In this document: positions 16,970-25,463 of the stretch, piece by piece | Position numbering within the stretch: position 1 is the first letter of the stretch | Layout: each line of letters opens with the position of its first letter | From: Roseibium aggregatum IAM 12614 | GTDB taxonomy: Bacteria; Pseudomonadota; Alphaproteobacteria; Rhizobiales; Stappiaceae | Reading direction: 5' to 3' | Assembly: GCF_000168975.1 (NCBI RefSeq) | Contig: NZ_AAUW01000001.1 | Coordinates: 1 to 64,000, forward strand | DNA length: 64,000 nucleotides | The notes under the pieces: generated by a model | Seen by the model: only the letters and a program-made list of their open reading frames with translations | Told to the model about the DNA's origin: nothing | The model's database searches: none | Program-made: the position numbers and the translations under genes

Positions 16970-18097
16970 GTGACCCTCACTGCAACATCATCCGCCGGAG
17001 CGCCCGCAAAGGGGCGTTCCCTGTGGGACGACGCTCGCGACCGGTTGCTCGCCAACCGCGCGGCGGTCGCCTCCATCATCGTGCTCCTGACAATCGGGCT
17101 GATCTCTGTCTTCGGCCCGATCCTGTCCGCTCATCACTACGACACCGTCTATCGTGACTACGTGAAGGTGCCGGCCAGCCTGGAGGCCTATCCGAAGCCC
17201 GAGCAGGTCGAACCCGGTTTCATGTCCTCCGCCAAACGGGCACGGCTGACGGTGGAGACCTTCGAGCGCGAAGGCGACACGATTGTCGCGAAGGTGACCT
17301 CCAGCCGGGACATCGATCCCCGGGCGGTGCTCTATTTCGACCGCAGCGATCTGTTCAAGAACACAGAGCTTACTGACATGTCTGCCGACAACAAGTCGGC
17401 AACGGTCAGGGCCGACATCAACTTCATGCATTTCTACTTCGGCACCGACGCCAATGGCCGTGATATGATGACACGGACCTTCATTGCAGGCCGGGTATCA
17501 CTGACTATCGGTCTTCTGGCGACCTTCGTCGCGATCTCCATCGGTGTTCTTTACGGAGCGACGTCCGGATATCTCGGCGGCAGGGTCGACCAGATGATGA
17601 TGCGCGTTGTCGACATCCTCTATTCTCTGCCCTTCATCTTCTTCGTGATCATGCTGGTCGTGTTCTTCGGCCGGAACTTCATCTTGATGTTCATCGCCGT
17701 CGGGGCGGTGGAATGGCTGGATATGGCCCGTATCGTGCGCGGTCAGACACTGACCATCAAGCGGCAGGAATACGTGCAGGCAGCCGAAGCGCTTGGCGTT
17801 GCCGACGGCGGTATCGTGCGCCGGCACATCATTCCGAACACGCTCGGTCCCGTCGTGGTCTACATGACCCTCCTGGTGCCGAAGGTCATCCTGCTGGAAA
17901 GCTTCCTGTCCTTCCTGGGCCTCGGCATTCAGGAACCGATGACAAGCTGGGGTGTGCTGATTTCCGAAGGGGCCCGCAATCTGCAAGGGGCGCCCTGGAT
18001 GCTGATTTTCCCGTCCATCTTCCTGACATCGACCCTGTTCGCGCTGAACTTCATCGGCGACGGCCTGCGCGATGCCCTGGACCCGAAGGACCGGTGA
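16970..18097 (+). CDS. Oligopeptide ABC transporter permease (OppC/DppC-like), GTG start
   Basis: The best start is GTG 16970, preceded by GAGGAGGAG; an upstream ATG in this frame lies inside the previous permease. The 375-residue product has an N-terminal OppC segment with its first helix, then an unusually long region of about 100 residues before the permease core (residues about 50-160, SAHHYDTVYRDYVKVPASLE). The MetI-type permease domain follows, with the coupling loop (QEYVQAAEALGVADGGIVRR). Typical OppC/DppC proteins are about 300 residues, so this one carries an added extracytoplasmic insertion. It pairs with the upstream permease. Confidence 0.9.
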   Translation: MTLTATSSAGAPAKGRSLWDDARDRLLANRAAVASIIVLLTIGLISVFGPILSAHHYDTVYRDYVKVPASLEAYPKPEQVEPGFMSSAKRARLTVETFEREGDTIVAKVTSSRDIDPRAVLYFDRSDLFKNTELTDMSADNKSATVRADINFMHFYFGTDANGRDMMTRTFIAGRVSLTIGLLATFVAISIGVLYGATSGYLGGRVDQMMMRVVDILYSLPFIFFVIMLVVFFGRNFILMFIAVGAVEWLDMARIVRGQTLTIKRQEYVQAAEALGVADGGIVRRHIIPNTLGPVVVYMTLLVPKVILLESFLSFLGLGIQEPMTSWGVLISEGARNLQGAPWMLIFPSIFLTSTLFALNFIGDGLRDALDPKDR

Positions 18098-18107
18098 GGA
18101 GAAGACC

Positions 18108-19733
18108 ATGACCAGCGAAACCAAAAAAACGGTCCTCTCCATCAAGGATCTCAAGGTCGACTTCGAAACCGCGACGGGCACCATCAATGCGGTGCAGGGT
18201 GTCGATATTCATGTGCAGGCGGGCGAAACCGTCGCGATCGTGGGAGAGAGTGGCTCCGGCAAGAGCCAGACCATGATGGCCGCCATGGGTCTTCTGGCCT
18301 CCAACGGGCGCACGCGCGGCGAGGTGATCTACGAAGGGCGGAATATTCTCGGTCTGCCGGTAGGCAAGCTGAACAAGATTCGCGGCGCCAAGATCACCAT
18401 GATCTTCCAGGAACCGATGACCTCTCTCGACCCGCTTTACACCATCGGCCGGCAACTGGCCGAACCCATGGTGGTTCACGGCGGATTGTCCTGGAAGGCG
18501 GCAAAGGCAAAGGCCCTCGACCTTTTGAAGCTCGTCAACATTCCCGAGCCGGAACGCAAGATCAACGCCTATCCGTACGAGATGTCGGGCGGCCAGCGCC
18601 AGCGCGTGATGATCGCCATGTCGCTTGCCAACGATCCCGACGTCTTGATTGCCGACGAGCCGACGACCGCGCTCGACGTCACCACACAGGCGCAGATCCT
18701 GGACCTTCTGGCGGATCTGCAAAAGCGCCTCGGCATGGCGGTGATCTTCATCACCCACGATCTGGGCATCGTCCGCCGCATCGCGGACCGGGTCTATGTC
18801 ATGAAGACCGGCGAGGTGGTGGAAAATGGCGATACCGGACAGATCTTCAACCGGCCTGCACATCCCTACACCAGGATGCTGCTGGATGCGGAGCCGACCG
18901 GCCACAAGCTGCCGGTGCCGGACAGCGCGCCCGTTCTTCTGGAAGCGCAGAAGGTCGCGGTGGAATTTGAACTCGATTCCGGCTTCCTGAAGCCCAGGCA
19001 TGTTCTGCGCGCCGTCGACAACATCAGTTTCTCGCTGCGCAAGGGGCAGACACTGGGGATCGTCGGCGAAAGCGGCTCGGGCAAATCCACCCTTGGCCGT
19101 GCCGTCCTGAACCTGCTGCCGGCCGGTGGCCGGGTGGTCTTCCACGGACAGCAAATCACCGGCAAGAGCCGTGCGGAGATGCGTGCGCTGCGCAAGGACA
19201 TGCAGCTTATTTTCCAGGATCCGTTCGGCTCCCTGTCGCCGCGCATGACCGTCGGCCAGATCATTTCCGAAGGGCTGATGGTGCATGAGCCATCGCTCAG
19301 TGGGCGCCAGCGTGACGAGCGCGCTTGCCAGGCTCTCGAAGAGGTGTCTCTCGACCCGGCAATGCGCAATCGGTATCCGCACGAATTCTCGGGCGGACAG
19401 CGTCAGCGTATCGCGATTGCCCGCACCATGGTTCTGAAGCCTGAACTCGTCGTTCTCGACGAGCCGACATCGGCTCTCGACCGGACGATCCAGAAACAGG
19501 TGGTGGAGCTTCTGCGCGATTTGCAGAAAGCCCACGGCTTGACCTATCTGTTCATCAGCCACGACCTTGCGGTGGTGCGCGCGATCTCAGACACGGTGAT
19601 GGTCATGCAGCGGGGCAAGGTGGTTGAGGCAGGAACGGCCGATGCGATCTTCGAAGCGCCGAAATGCGACTATACGAAAGAGCTGATCGGTGCCGCCATG
19701 CTGACGCAGCAACAGATGATGGAAACCGCCTGA
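18108..19733 (+). CDS. Fused double ATPase of the oligopeptide transporter (DppD-DppF type)
   Basis: ATG 18108 has GAGGAGAAG upstream. The 541-residue protein has two complete ABC domains. The first has GESGSGKS, the signature MSGGQ and [11 protein letters not shown]. The second has GESGSGKS, the signature FSGGQ and [12 protein letters not shown]. Each domain ends in the oligopeptide/dipeptide extension with the (H/C)PYT-like motif ([14 protein letters not shown]). In many systems these are two proteins, DppD and DppF; here they are fused into one. It energises peptide import from the cytoplasmic face. Confidence 0.92.
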   Translation: MTSETKKTVLSIKDLKVDFETATGTINAVQGVDIHVQAGETVAIVGESGSGKSQTMMAAMGLLASNGRTRGEVIYEGRNILGLPVGKLNKIRGAKITMIFQEPMTSLDPLYTIGRQLAEPMVVHGGLSWKAAKAKALDLLKLVNIPEPERKINAYPYEMSGGQRQRVMIAMSLANDPDVLIADEPTTALDVTTQAQILDLLADLQKRLGMAVIFITHDLGIVRRIADRVYVMKTGEVVENGDTGQIFNRPAHPYTRMLLDAEPTGHKLPVPDSAPVLLEAQKVAVEFELDSGFLKPRHVLRAVDNISFSLRKGQTLGIVGESGSGKSTLGRAVLNLLPAGGRVVFHGQQITGKSRAEMRALRKDMQLIFQDPFGSLSPRMTVGQIISEGLMVHEPSLSGRQRDERACQALEEVSLDPAMRNRYPHEFSGGQRQRIAIARTMVLKPELVVLDEPTSALDRTIQKQVVELLRDLQKAHGLTYLFISHDLAVVRAISDTVMVMQRGKVVEAGTADAIFEAPKCDYTKELIGAAMLTQQQMMETA

Positions 19734-19774
19734 CCGGCGGTTTTCTGCGCACCAGGAAACGCACGGCAAGACAA

Positions 19775-19808
19775 TTGGACGTTCAATCAGAAACGGTTGA
19801 ACGTCCAA
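19775..19808. terminator. Inverted repeat between convergent transporter and gntR genes
   Basis: A perfect 12-bp repeat, TTGGACGTTCAA (19775-19786) and TTGAACGTCCAA (19797-19808), encloses ten bases. It lies in the 93-base gap between the convergent transporter ATPase and GntR genes. A shared terminator is the simplest reading. The lack of a clear T-run leaves room for a protein-binding site. Confidence 0.5.
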
Positions 19809-19826
19809 AAATGTGCCACCACTTTC

Positions 19827-20594
19827 TCAGCGCTGCTGGAGACCGATTGCCTGGACAGGCAGCGCTTCGACCTGGTGGTGCAATTGCGTGATATTCGCAC
19901 CGTAGATGTGCGGGGCCAGATTGACGGCACTCGACAGGATATGACACTTCAGCGCCTTCAGTGTGGCGTCGACATCATGCGCGGCCAGTGCTTCGATGAT
20001 TGTCCGGTGACGGGTCACACTAGGTGCGGCCCACGATTCTTCGGACCGCGCTTCTGAAAGCATGACCCGTTGCAGGATCATGAAGGTCCTGATCAGCATC
20101 GGCTCCAGAACGGGCATTTGGCCAATTCGGAAAAGGTTCAGGTGCAGGGTGCGGTCGATCTCTGCGCAGCCGAACACGTCCCGTTTTTGGTGGCAGGCCT
20201 CGAACTGCTCTTCAAGGGCCAGAAGTTCGCTTATCTGCTCTTCGCACACATATTTCACCGCCTCCACGATGCCGGTCGTCTCGATGTCGATGCGAAGCTT
20301 CAGCATAAGCCGCGCCTCAAGGGGGCTTGGATCTGTGACGAATGTTCCCTGATAACCGCGGCGAACGACGAGACCGCATTCCTGAAGCAGCATGAGCGCT
20401 TCCCGGATCGTGCTCTGCGAACAGCCATAGTCCTGGGCGAGAGACTGTTCGGTAATCGGGCTTTCGGAGGTCATTTCTCCGGTGAGGATCTTGCGCTTGA
20501 GGTCCTGATAGACAGCGTCGGACTTACGCGCCCGCTTCCCCAGGTTATCTCCGCGAACTGCCGAACGTCGGTCCGCGGTAAGTAATACATTCAC
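19827..20594 (-). CDS. GntR-family regulator with FCD domain
   Basis: I propose the GTG start complementary to 20592-20594, preceded by a G-rich stretch (GGGGGG); an ATG 63 bases further up (20657) has no site, and the true start is uncertain. The protein of about 255 residues has a winged helix (SPITEQSLAQDYGCSQSTIR, then EALMLLQECGLVVRRGYQGT) and an all-helical FCD ligand domain (DIETTGIVEAVKYVCEEQIS onward, with histidines in LHLNLF and TRHRTI that could bind metal). It is convergent with the peptide transporter and downstream of a dipeptidase gene on the same strand. Regulation of both by peptides or amino acids is inference. Confidence 0.85.
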   Translation of the reverse strand: MNVLLTADRRSAVRGDNLGKRARKSDAVYQDLKRKILTGEMTSESPITEQSLAQDYGCSQSTIREALMLLQECGLVVRRGYQGTFVTDPSPLEARLMLKLRIDIETTGIVEAVKYVCEEQISELLALEEQFEACHQKRDVFGCAEIDRTLHLNLFRIGQMPVLEPMLIRTFMILQRVMLSEARSEESWAAPSVTRHRTIIEALAAHDVDATLKALKCHILSSAVNLAPHIYGANITQLHHQVEALPVQAIGLQQR

Positions 20595-20971
20595 GTCGGT
20601 GCCCCCCCGCTGGCATCGCGTCTGAATGGCAACACAAAGAAAGACCGCAGCGGGCAAACGTTACCAGCCGCAATCTCGTGGTTTCTCTCCATCCGGTCAT
20701 TCGCAGGGCGAAGGAACGGTCAATGGGACGTGCCAATCAAGCGCAATCGCCAGAATACCGGCACCTTTCTGCATCTTGTCCCACCTGCAAAAGTGGGGTG
20801 TGGGCGTGCAGTTCAGGTGCTATTCCGGATCTGGCATTCAGACGACTGCCAAAAATAACAATAAATGCATTGTTTCTCTGCCTGCCTGCAAATGCAATCT
20901 CTAACTCTTTACGCGCGGTAACAAGTTTGCGAGGACCACAGGGACGAAGGATCGAGCGCAGGCGGAACAGC
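20595..20971. other. Intergenic stretch between dipeptidase and gntR genes
   Basis: A 377-base gap between two minus-strand genes. Short frames on both strands show no domain and no start signal. It should contain the gntR promoter. The middle (about 20850-20910) is AT-richer than its surroundings. I found no clear hairpin or operator. Confidence 0.5.
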
Positions 20972-22039
20972 TCAGGCTGAGGCTTTTTCCAGAGCCGAAA
21001 TCCAGTTTTTCCAGGCAACCTTTTCCAGAAGCTGCGAGTTGAAGCCGCGGGCGTCAAACTCTTCCATCAAGCGCGACAGGCCAGTGACGTCGCCGATATC
21101 GCGTGGCAGCACGCAGCCGTCGAAATCCGAGCCGAGCGCGACGCTGTCCTCGCCGAGACGGTCCACCAGATAGGCTGCATGATCGGCAAGGACCGAGAGC
21201 GGCGTATCGCGTGAATGACCGCCGTCCTTGCGCAGGAAGGCGACGTGGAAGTTGATGCCGACGAGGCCTCCGCTTTCCTTGATGGCGTCAAGCTGCTTGT
21301 CCGTCAGGTTGCGGCTGCTTTCACAGATCGCATGGACATTGGAGTGGCTGGCCACGATCGGCCGGTCGGTGATGCGCGCAAGGTCCCAGAAGCCCTTTTC
21401 ATTGAGGTGCGACACATCGAGCAGGACGCCGAGCTGGTTGCAGGCGCGCACCAGGTCGCGACCTGCTCCGGTCAGGCCGGGTCCGATATCGGGCGAGGCC
21501 GGGTGCGCCATCGGCACGCCGTACCCGAAGTCGTTCTCGCGGCTCCACACAAGGCCGAGCGAACGCAGGCCCCGGCCATACAGCTCTTCCAGTGCATAGA
21601 GGTTGGTATCGATGGCTTCAGCACCTTCGATATGGAGGCTGATGGCAATCTGACCGGATTCGACCGCGGTCCGGTTCTCGTCCGGCGTGCGGCAGATGAC
21701 GACATTGCCTTCAGACTGCGCTTCGATCTGCTCTGCCCGTTCCAGCATCCGCCTGGTGAAATCATACGCGCTCTTTTGCGGCACGGGCTGATAGTTGGCT
21801 GGGTCCTTGGGGTTGAAGGGCCGGGTGAAGTCCTGTTCCGGGTTGGACGGTACGAACATCGCGAAAAGCCCGCCGGCAAATCCGGCCTCCTGCGCGCGAA
21901 CCATGTCGAGATGGCCGGTGGTCGACCGGTCGAAAAAGCTGCGCTCGGTGCCTTTCACGGCCTCGATTTCGAGTTTCAGAAGCGTGTCGTTGTGGCCATC
22001 GAACACGGGAAACGGCGACTTTGAAACGTTTGTCTGCAC
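20972..22039 (-). CDS. Membrane dipeptidase family protein (peptidase M19)
   Basis: A 355-residue M19 metallopeptidase. The visible zinc ligands are H16 and D18 in FDGHND, bridging E138 in HIEGAEA, H211 in DVSHLN and H232 in ASHSN. The GSDFDG motif near residue 300 completes the site. No signal peptide is visible, so it should be cytoplasmic. The family cleaves L,D- or L,L-dipeptides, and some members cleave D-Ala-D-Ala or beta-lactams. Its neighbourhood contains a peptide importer and an L,D-transpeptidase. Hydrolysis of imported dipeptides, possibly of murein origin, is a reasonable inference. Confidence 0.9.
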   Translation of the reverse strand: MQTNVSKSPFPVFDGHNDTLLKLEIEAVKGTERSFFDRSTTGHLDMVRAQEAGFAGGLFAMFVPSNPEQDFTRPFNPKDPANYQPVPQKSAYDFTRRMLERAEQIEAQSEGNVVICRTPDENRTAVESGQIAISLHIEGAEAIDTNLYALEELYGRGLRSLGLVWSRENDFGYGVPMAHPASPDIGPGLTGAGRDLVRACNQLGVLLDVSHLNEKGFWDLARITDRPIVASHSNVHAICESSRNLTDKQLDAIKESGGLVGINFHVAFLRKDGGHSRDTPLSVLADHAAYLVDRLGEDSVALGSDFDGCVLPRDIGDVTGLSRLMEEFDARGFNSQLLEKVAWKNWISALEKASA

Positions 22040-22187
22040 GGAAGGACCTTGGGTGTGGGGTGGGCCGAAGAAGGTCGGCAGGGAATAATCTAAGGATTCA
22101 TCTGAAGAATGTAAGGCAGTTCGGCGAATGTGACTTGCAACTGTTGAAAACCTGTCTCAAGAAGGAGCCAGATTTTGTGGAGGTCTC

Positions 22188-22925
22188 ATGAAGCGTTCCA
22201 ATTCGCCGCTCAACGTTGACCGCGCGCCAGAAACCGGCGCGATCAACCGGCGCGGCTTTCTTGCTGCCGGGTTGCTGTTGACGGCAACCGGCATTGCAGG
22301 GTGTCAGTCCGCCGGGCTGGTCGGTCTGCCGGACCAGGCAGACCTGCCGGATGAGCAGTTCGATTATGCGGCAGCCTATGCGGCGTTGCCAGATGGCGAT
22401 TTCACCTGGCCGGCCATCAACTACAAGAATTTCGACCAGAAATACTGGCGGCAGATCGTGGAATACAAGACCCGCGAACGGCCGGGAACGATCATTGTCG
22501 ACCCCTACAACAACTTCCTTTACTGGACGCTCGGCAACGGCAAGGCGCTGCGCTACGGCATCGGTGTGGGCAAGGCCGGTTTCGCCTGGTCGGGCGAAGC
22601 AAAGATCCGCGTCAAGCGCCCGCACCCGATCTGGCGCCCTCCACGGGAAATGATCGCACGCAAGCCGTCGCTGGAGCGCTATTGGGAAAAGGGCTATCCG
22701 CCCGGACTGAAGAACCCGCTGGGCGCGCGCGCAATGGATTTGTGGCAAGGCTCCACGGACACTCTGTACCGTATTCACGGAACCAACCAGCCGAACTCCA
22801 TCGGCAAAAGCGTGTCTTCAGGCTGTATCCGCATGTGGCAGCAGGACGTCATCGACCTCTTCAGCCGGGTGCCGCTTCAGACGAAGGTGATCGTGCTCAG
22901 CAAGGATCCCAACGCAGACGCCTAA
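22188..22925 (+). CDS. L,D-transpeptidase (YkuD) lipoprotein
   Basis: A 245-residue protein preceded by GGAGG. Residues 20-39 carry a twin-arginine-like N-region (NRRGFLAAG) and a lipobox GIAGC with C39 as the likely lipid anchor. The YkuD domain (about 98-240) has the catalytic signature HGTN (197-200) and SSGCIRM with nucleophile C213. The family forms 3-3 crosslinks in peptidoglycan or anchors proteins to it. It is divergent from the dipeptidase gene. The periplasmic, outer-membrane or inner-membrane location depends on the sorting residue after C39 (Gln), which favours the outer membrane by E. coli rules. Confidence 0.9.
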   Translation: MKRSNSPLNVDRAPETGAINRRGFLAAGLLLTATGIAGCQSAGLVGLPDQADLPDEQFDYAAAYAALPDGDFTWPAINYKNFDQKYWRQIVEYKTRERPGTIIVDPYNNFLYWTLGNGKALRYGIGVGKAGFAWSGEAKIRVKRPHPIWRPPREMIARKPSLERYWEKGYPPGLKNPLGARAMDLWQGSTDTLYRIHGTNQPNSIGKSVSSGCIRMWQQDVIDLFSRVPLQTKVIVLSKDPNADA

Positions 22926-22950
22926 GCGCTGTCGCATCTTGAATGGAAAA

Positions 22951-22980
22951 GGCGGTTCCGGTCGGAGCCGCCTTTTTTTG
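22951..22980 (+). terminator. Intrinsic terminator after the L,D-transpeptidase gene
   Basis: GGCGGTTCC (22951-22959) pairs with GGAGCCGCC (22964-22972) with one G-U pair and loop GGTC, followed by seven or more T. Preceding A residues also allow use by the convergent minus-strand gene. Confidence 0.85.
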
Positions 22981-22990
22981 GTGCCGGGCG

Positions 22991-23644
22991 TCAGGCCGCC
23001 CCGGCCAGAGCGACGTCGTGAAAGACAGCGGAGAAATGACAGACGGCTGCGGCCAGCACGAAGGCGTGCCAGATCGCATTCTGGAACGGCAGCCGCTTCC
23101 AGGCGTAAAACGCCGTTCCGATCGTGTAGAGAAGCCCGCCGGCCAGGATCATGTAGAACCCGAACGCCGACGCTTTTTCGATCAGCGGATTGATGGCAAA
23201 AACGACCACCCAGCCGAGCGCGAGGTAGATGGGAACGGTGAGGCGATCAAGACCGGTCAGATGGGCCAGCTTGACGATGGCGCCCGCAAGCGCGCCGGTC
23301 CACACCACCGCCAGCAGCACGCCGCCGGTCCAGCCGCCAATTATCATCGCCGCCAGGGGCGTGTAGGTGCCCGCAATCATGAGGAAAATTGCCGCATGGT
23401 CGAGGCGCCTCAAAATGCCGGTCTTCTGATCCTTCGCCAGCATGTTGTAGAGCGCTGAGCAGATAAGCATCGCCATCAGACAGGCGGCGTAAATCATAAC
23501 AGTGACCTGCCGTGCCGGATCGCCTGCGTTCCAGAGCGCGACTGCCAGAACAACGGTTGCCGTCAGGCCAAGGCCGATGCCGATGACATGAACAGCGCCG
23601 TCGGCAACGAATTCGGCAAATGTCTGTGGTCTCGTCGTCGGCAT
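22991..23644 (-). CDS. Hemolysin III family membrane protein (TrhA/YqfA-like)
   Basis: Start at the ATG complement 23642-23644, with GAGAGGAA upstream. The 217-residue protein has seven predicted helices and the PAQR/HlyIII pattern: an N-terminal EFxxDGAVHVIG with conserved His, the SALYNML-x-RRLDHAAIF segment, and a C-terminal IWHAFVLAAAVCHFSAV with two histidines. These conserved His/Asp/Ser residues form the metal site of the family. In E. coli TrhA affects membrane energetics and lipid homeostasis; true haemolytic activity is not implied. It is convergent with the L,D-transpeptidase gene. Confidence 0.87.
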   Translation of the reverse strand: MPTTRPQTFAEFVADGAVHVIGIGLGLTATVVLAVALWNAGDPARQVTVMIYAACLMAMLICSALYNMLAKDQKTGILRRLDHAAIFLMIAGTYTPLAAMIIGGWTGGVLLAVVWTGALAGAIVKLAHLTGLDRLTVPIYLALGWVVVFAINPLIEKASAFGFYMILAGGLLYTIGTAFYAWKRLPFQNAIWHAFVLAAAVCHFSAVFHDVALAGAA

Positions 23645-23795
23645 CAAGTTCCTCTCTGTGGTTTGCAGTGCGGCTTTGTTGTCCAGGTCATCGCAGTTGA
23701 AGGTGCTGATAATTTGACGAAGCAGATTTGCGCCCGAAAGCATGCATCAAAAAATTTGTGAAAGCATGATGTCGATTGCCGCATTTCCCCGGACT

Positions 23796-23831
23796 TGCCC
23801 AAATTTCGCAGACTTGCTTTAAATTTGGGCA
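23796..23831. promoter_or_regulatory. Inverted repeat upstream of malonyl-CoA synthetase gene
   Basis: A perfect 11-bp repeat, TGCCCAAATTT (23796-23806) and AAATTTGGGCA (23821-23831), is spaced by 14 bases and ends 53 bases before the start codon. Arm length and place fit an operator for a dimeric regulator. No regulator gene is adjacent on this side. Confidence 0.5.
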
Positions 23832-23884
23832 CCTTTGGTATCAAATACCTCACTCCTGTTTGTCCGCCATTTCGGAACACTGCG

Positions 23885-25396
23885 ATGATGAACCATCTGT
23901 TTGACGCCCTGACCGCCTACATACCGGACCGGTCCAAGGTTTTTCTCGAAACGGTCGACGGCGGGCAGGTGACCTACGCGGACATGCTGGCCCGTTCCGC
24001 ACAATATGCCGGTGCGTTGCAGAAACTCGGGGTCAAGCCGGGAGACCGTGTTGCTGTTCAGGTGGAAAAGACATCGGAAGCCCTGATGCTCTATCTGGGG
24101 ACGATCCGGGCCGGCGGCGTGTTCCTGCCGCTGAACACCGCCTATACGCCTGCTGAAATCGGGTATTTTGTCGGTGACGCGGAACCGTCGGTCTTTGTGT
24201 GCGACCCGGCAAAAGCAGATGTGCTGGCCGGAACGGCGCAAAAGGCAGGAGCAAGACTGCATACGCTCGACCAGAACGGGGAGGGCAGCCTAGCAGACCT
24301 CGCGGACGGGATGCCGAAAGACTACGAAAACCGTTCGCGCGAAGACGATGATCTGGCCGCCATTCTCTACACATCCGGCACCACCGGGCGCTCCAAGGGG
24401 GCGATGCTCACGCACGAAAATCTGGCGTCGAATTCGCAGACCATGGTAAAATACTGGCGGTTCACGGAAGACGACGTGCTGTTGCACGCCCTGCCGATTT
24501 TCCACACGCACGGACTTTTCGTTGCCACCAACTGCCTGATGATGGCAGGCGGGTCGATGCTGTTCCTTCCGAAGTTCGATCTGGATCAGGTGCTTTCAGC
24601 CCTGCCAAGGGCGACCTCCATGATGGGTGTTCCGACGTTCTACACGCGCCTTCTTGCGTCCGACCGGTTCACCCGCGAGGCATCCGCTCACATGCGCCTG
24701 TTCATTTCCGGTTCGGCTCCGCTGTCGGCGGAAGTGCACAAGGAGTTTTACGAGCGAACGGGACACGCGATCCTCGAACGCTACGGCATGACCGAAACCA
24801 ACATGAACACCTCCAACCCCTATGATGGCGACCGCAGGCCGGGGACGGTCGGCTTCCCATTGCCCGGCGTCGGGTTGCGTGTGGTTGATGCCAGAACCGG
24901 CCGTGTGCTGCCTGACGGGGAGGTGGGCATCATCGAAATCAAGGGACCCAATGTTTTCGCGGGCTATTGGCGAATGCCGGAAAAGACAGCGCAGGAGTTT
25001 CGGGCGGACGGCTATTTCATCACTGGCGACATGGGGCGGATCGACGAGGATGGATATGTCTCCATCGTCGGCCGGTCCAAGGATCTGATCATCAGCGGCG
25101 GTTTCAACGTCTATCCGGCGGAGGTCGAAGCCCTGCTGGACGAACTGCCCGGCGTGGCCGAAAGCGCGGTCATTGGCGTGCCGCATCCCGATTTCGGGGA
25201 AGCCGTGGTTGCCGTGCTCGCCCCGAAACCTGGCGCGAAGCTGCAACAGGACGCTGTTCAGGCCTCCCTGAACGACCGTCTCGCAAAGTTCAAGCAGCCC
25301 AAGAAGGTCCACGTTCTGGAAGCCTTGCCGCGGAACACCATGGGCAAGATCCAGAAGAACGTGTTGCGGGAACAGTTCAGCGGCGACTTCGGCTGA
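23885..25396 (+). CDS. matB: Malonyl-CoA synthetase (MatB-like)
   Basis: A 503-residue adenylate-forming enzyme that activates malonate to malonyl-CoA with ATP. The AMP-binding P-loop YTSGTTGRSKG lies at 162-172 and ERYGMTETNMNTSNPYDG at about 298-315. The C-terminal catalytic lysine is in PRNTMGKIQKN. I recognise close similarity across the full length to the Rhodopseudomonas and Rhizobium MatB proteins (LNTAYTPAEIGYFVGDAEP, WRFTEDDVLLHALPIFHTHG). Start ATG 23885 has no strong ribosome site, and ATG 23888 is an alternative. The usual partners malonyl-CoA decarboxylase (MatA) and malonate carrier (MatC) are not adjacent, so this enzyme probably supplies malonyl-CoA for synthesis or detoxifies malonate. 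Confidence 0.88.
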   Translation: MMNHLFDALTAYIPDRSKVFLETVDGGQVTYADMLARSAQYAGALQKLGVKPGDRVAVQVEKTSEALMLYLGTIRAGGVFLPLNTAYTPAEIGYFVGDAEPSVFVCDPAKADVLAGTAQKAGARLHTLDQNGEGSLADLADGMPKDYENRSREDDDLAAILYTSGTTGRSKGAMLTHENLASNSQTMVKYWRFTEDDVLLHALPIFHTHGLFVATNCLMMAGGSMLFLPKFDLDQVLSALPRATSMMGVPTFYTRLLASDRFTREASAHMRLFISGSAPLSAEVHKEFYERTGHAILERYGMTETNMNTSNPYDGDRRPGTVGFPLPGVGLRVVDARTGRVLPDGEVGIIEIKGPNVFAGYWRMPEKTAQEFRADGYFITGDMGRIDEDGYVSIVGRSKDLIISGGFNVYPAEVEALLDELPGVAESAVIGVPHPDFGEAVVAVLAPKPGAKLQQDAVQASLNDRLAKFKQPKKVHVLEALPRNTMGKIQKNVLREQFSGDFG

Positions 25397-25463
25397 GGCC
25401 GGATCCATGTCGGGTGGGGGCACGGCCTTGTGGGCAAGGCGCTCGGCCCTGTCTCCCTTTGTT

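Noticed and set aside
22991..23644. True haemolysin
   Set aside because: HlyIII-family members are mostly membrane homeostasis proteins; the name does not imply toxicity.
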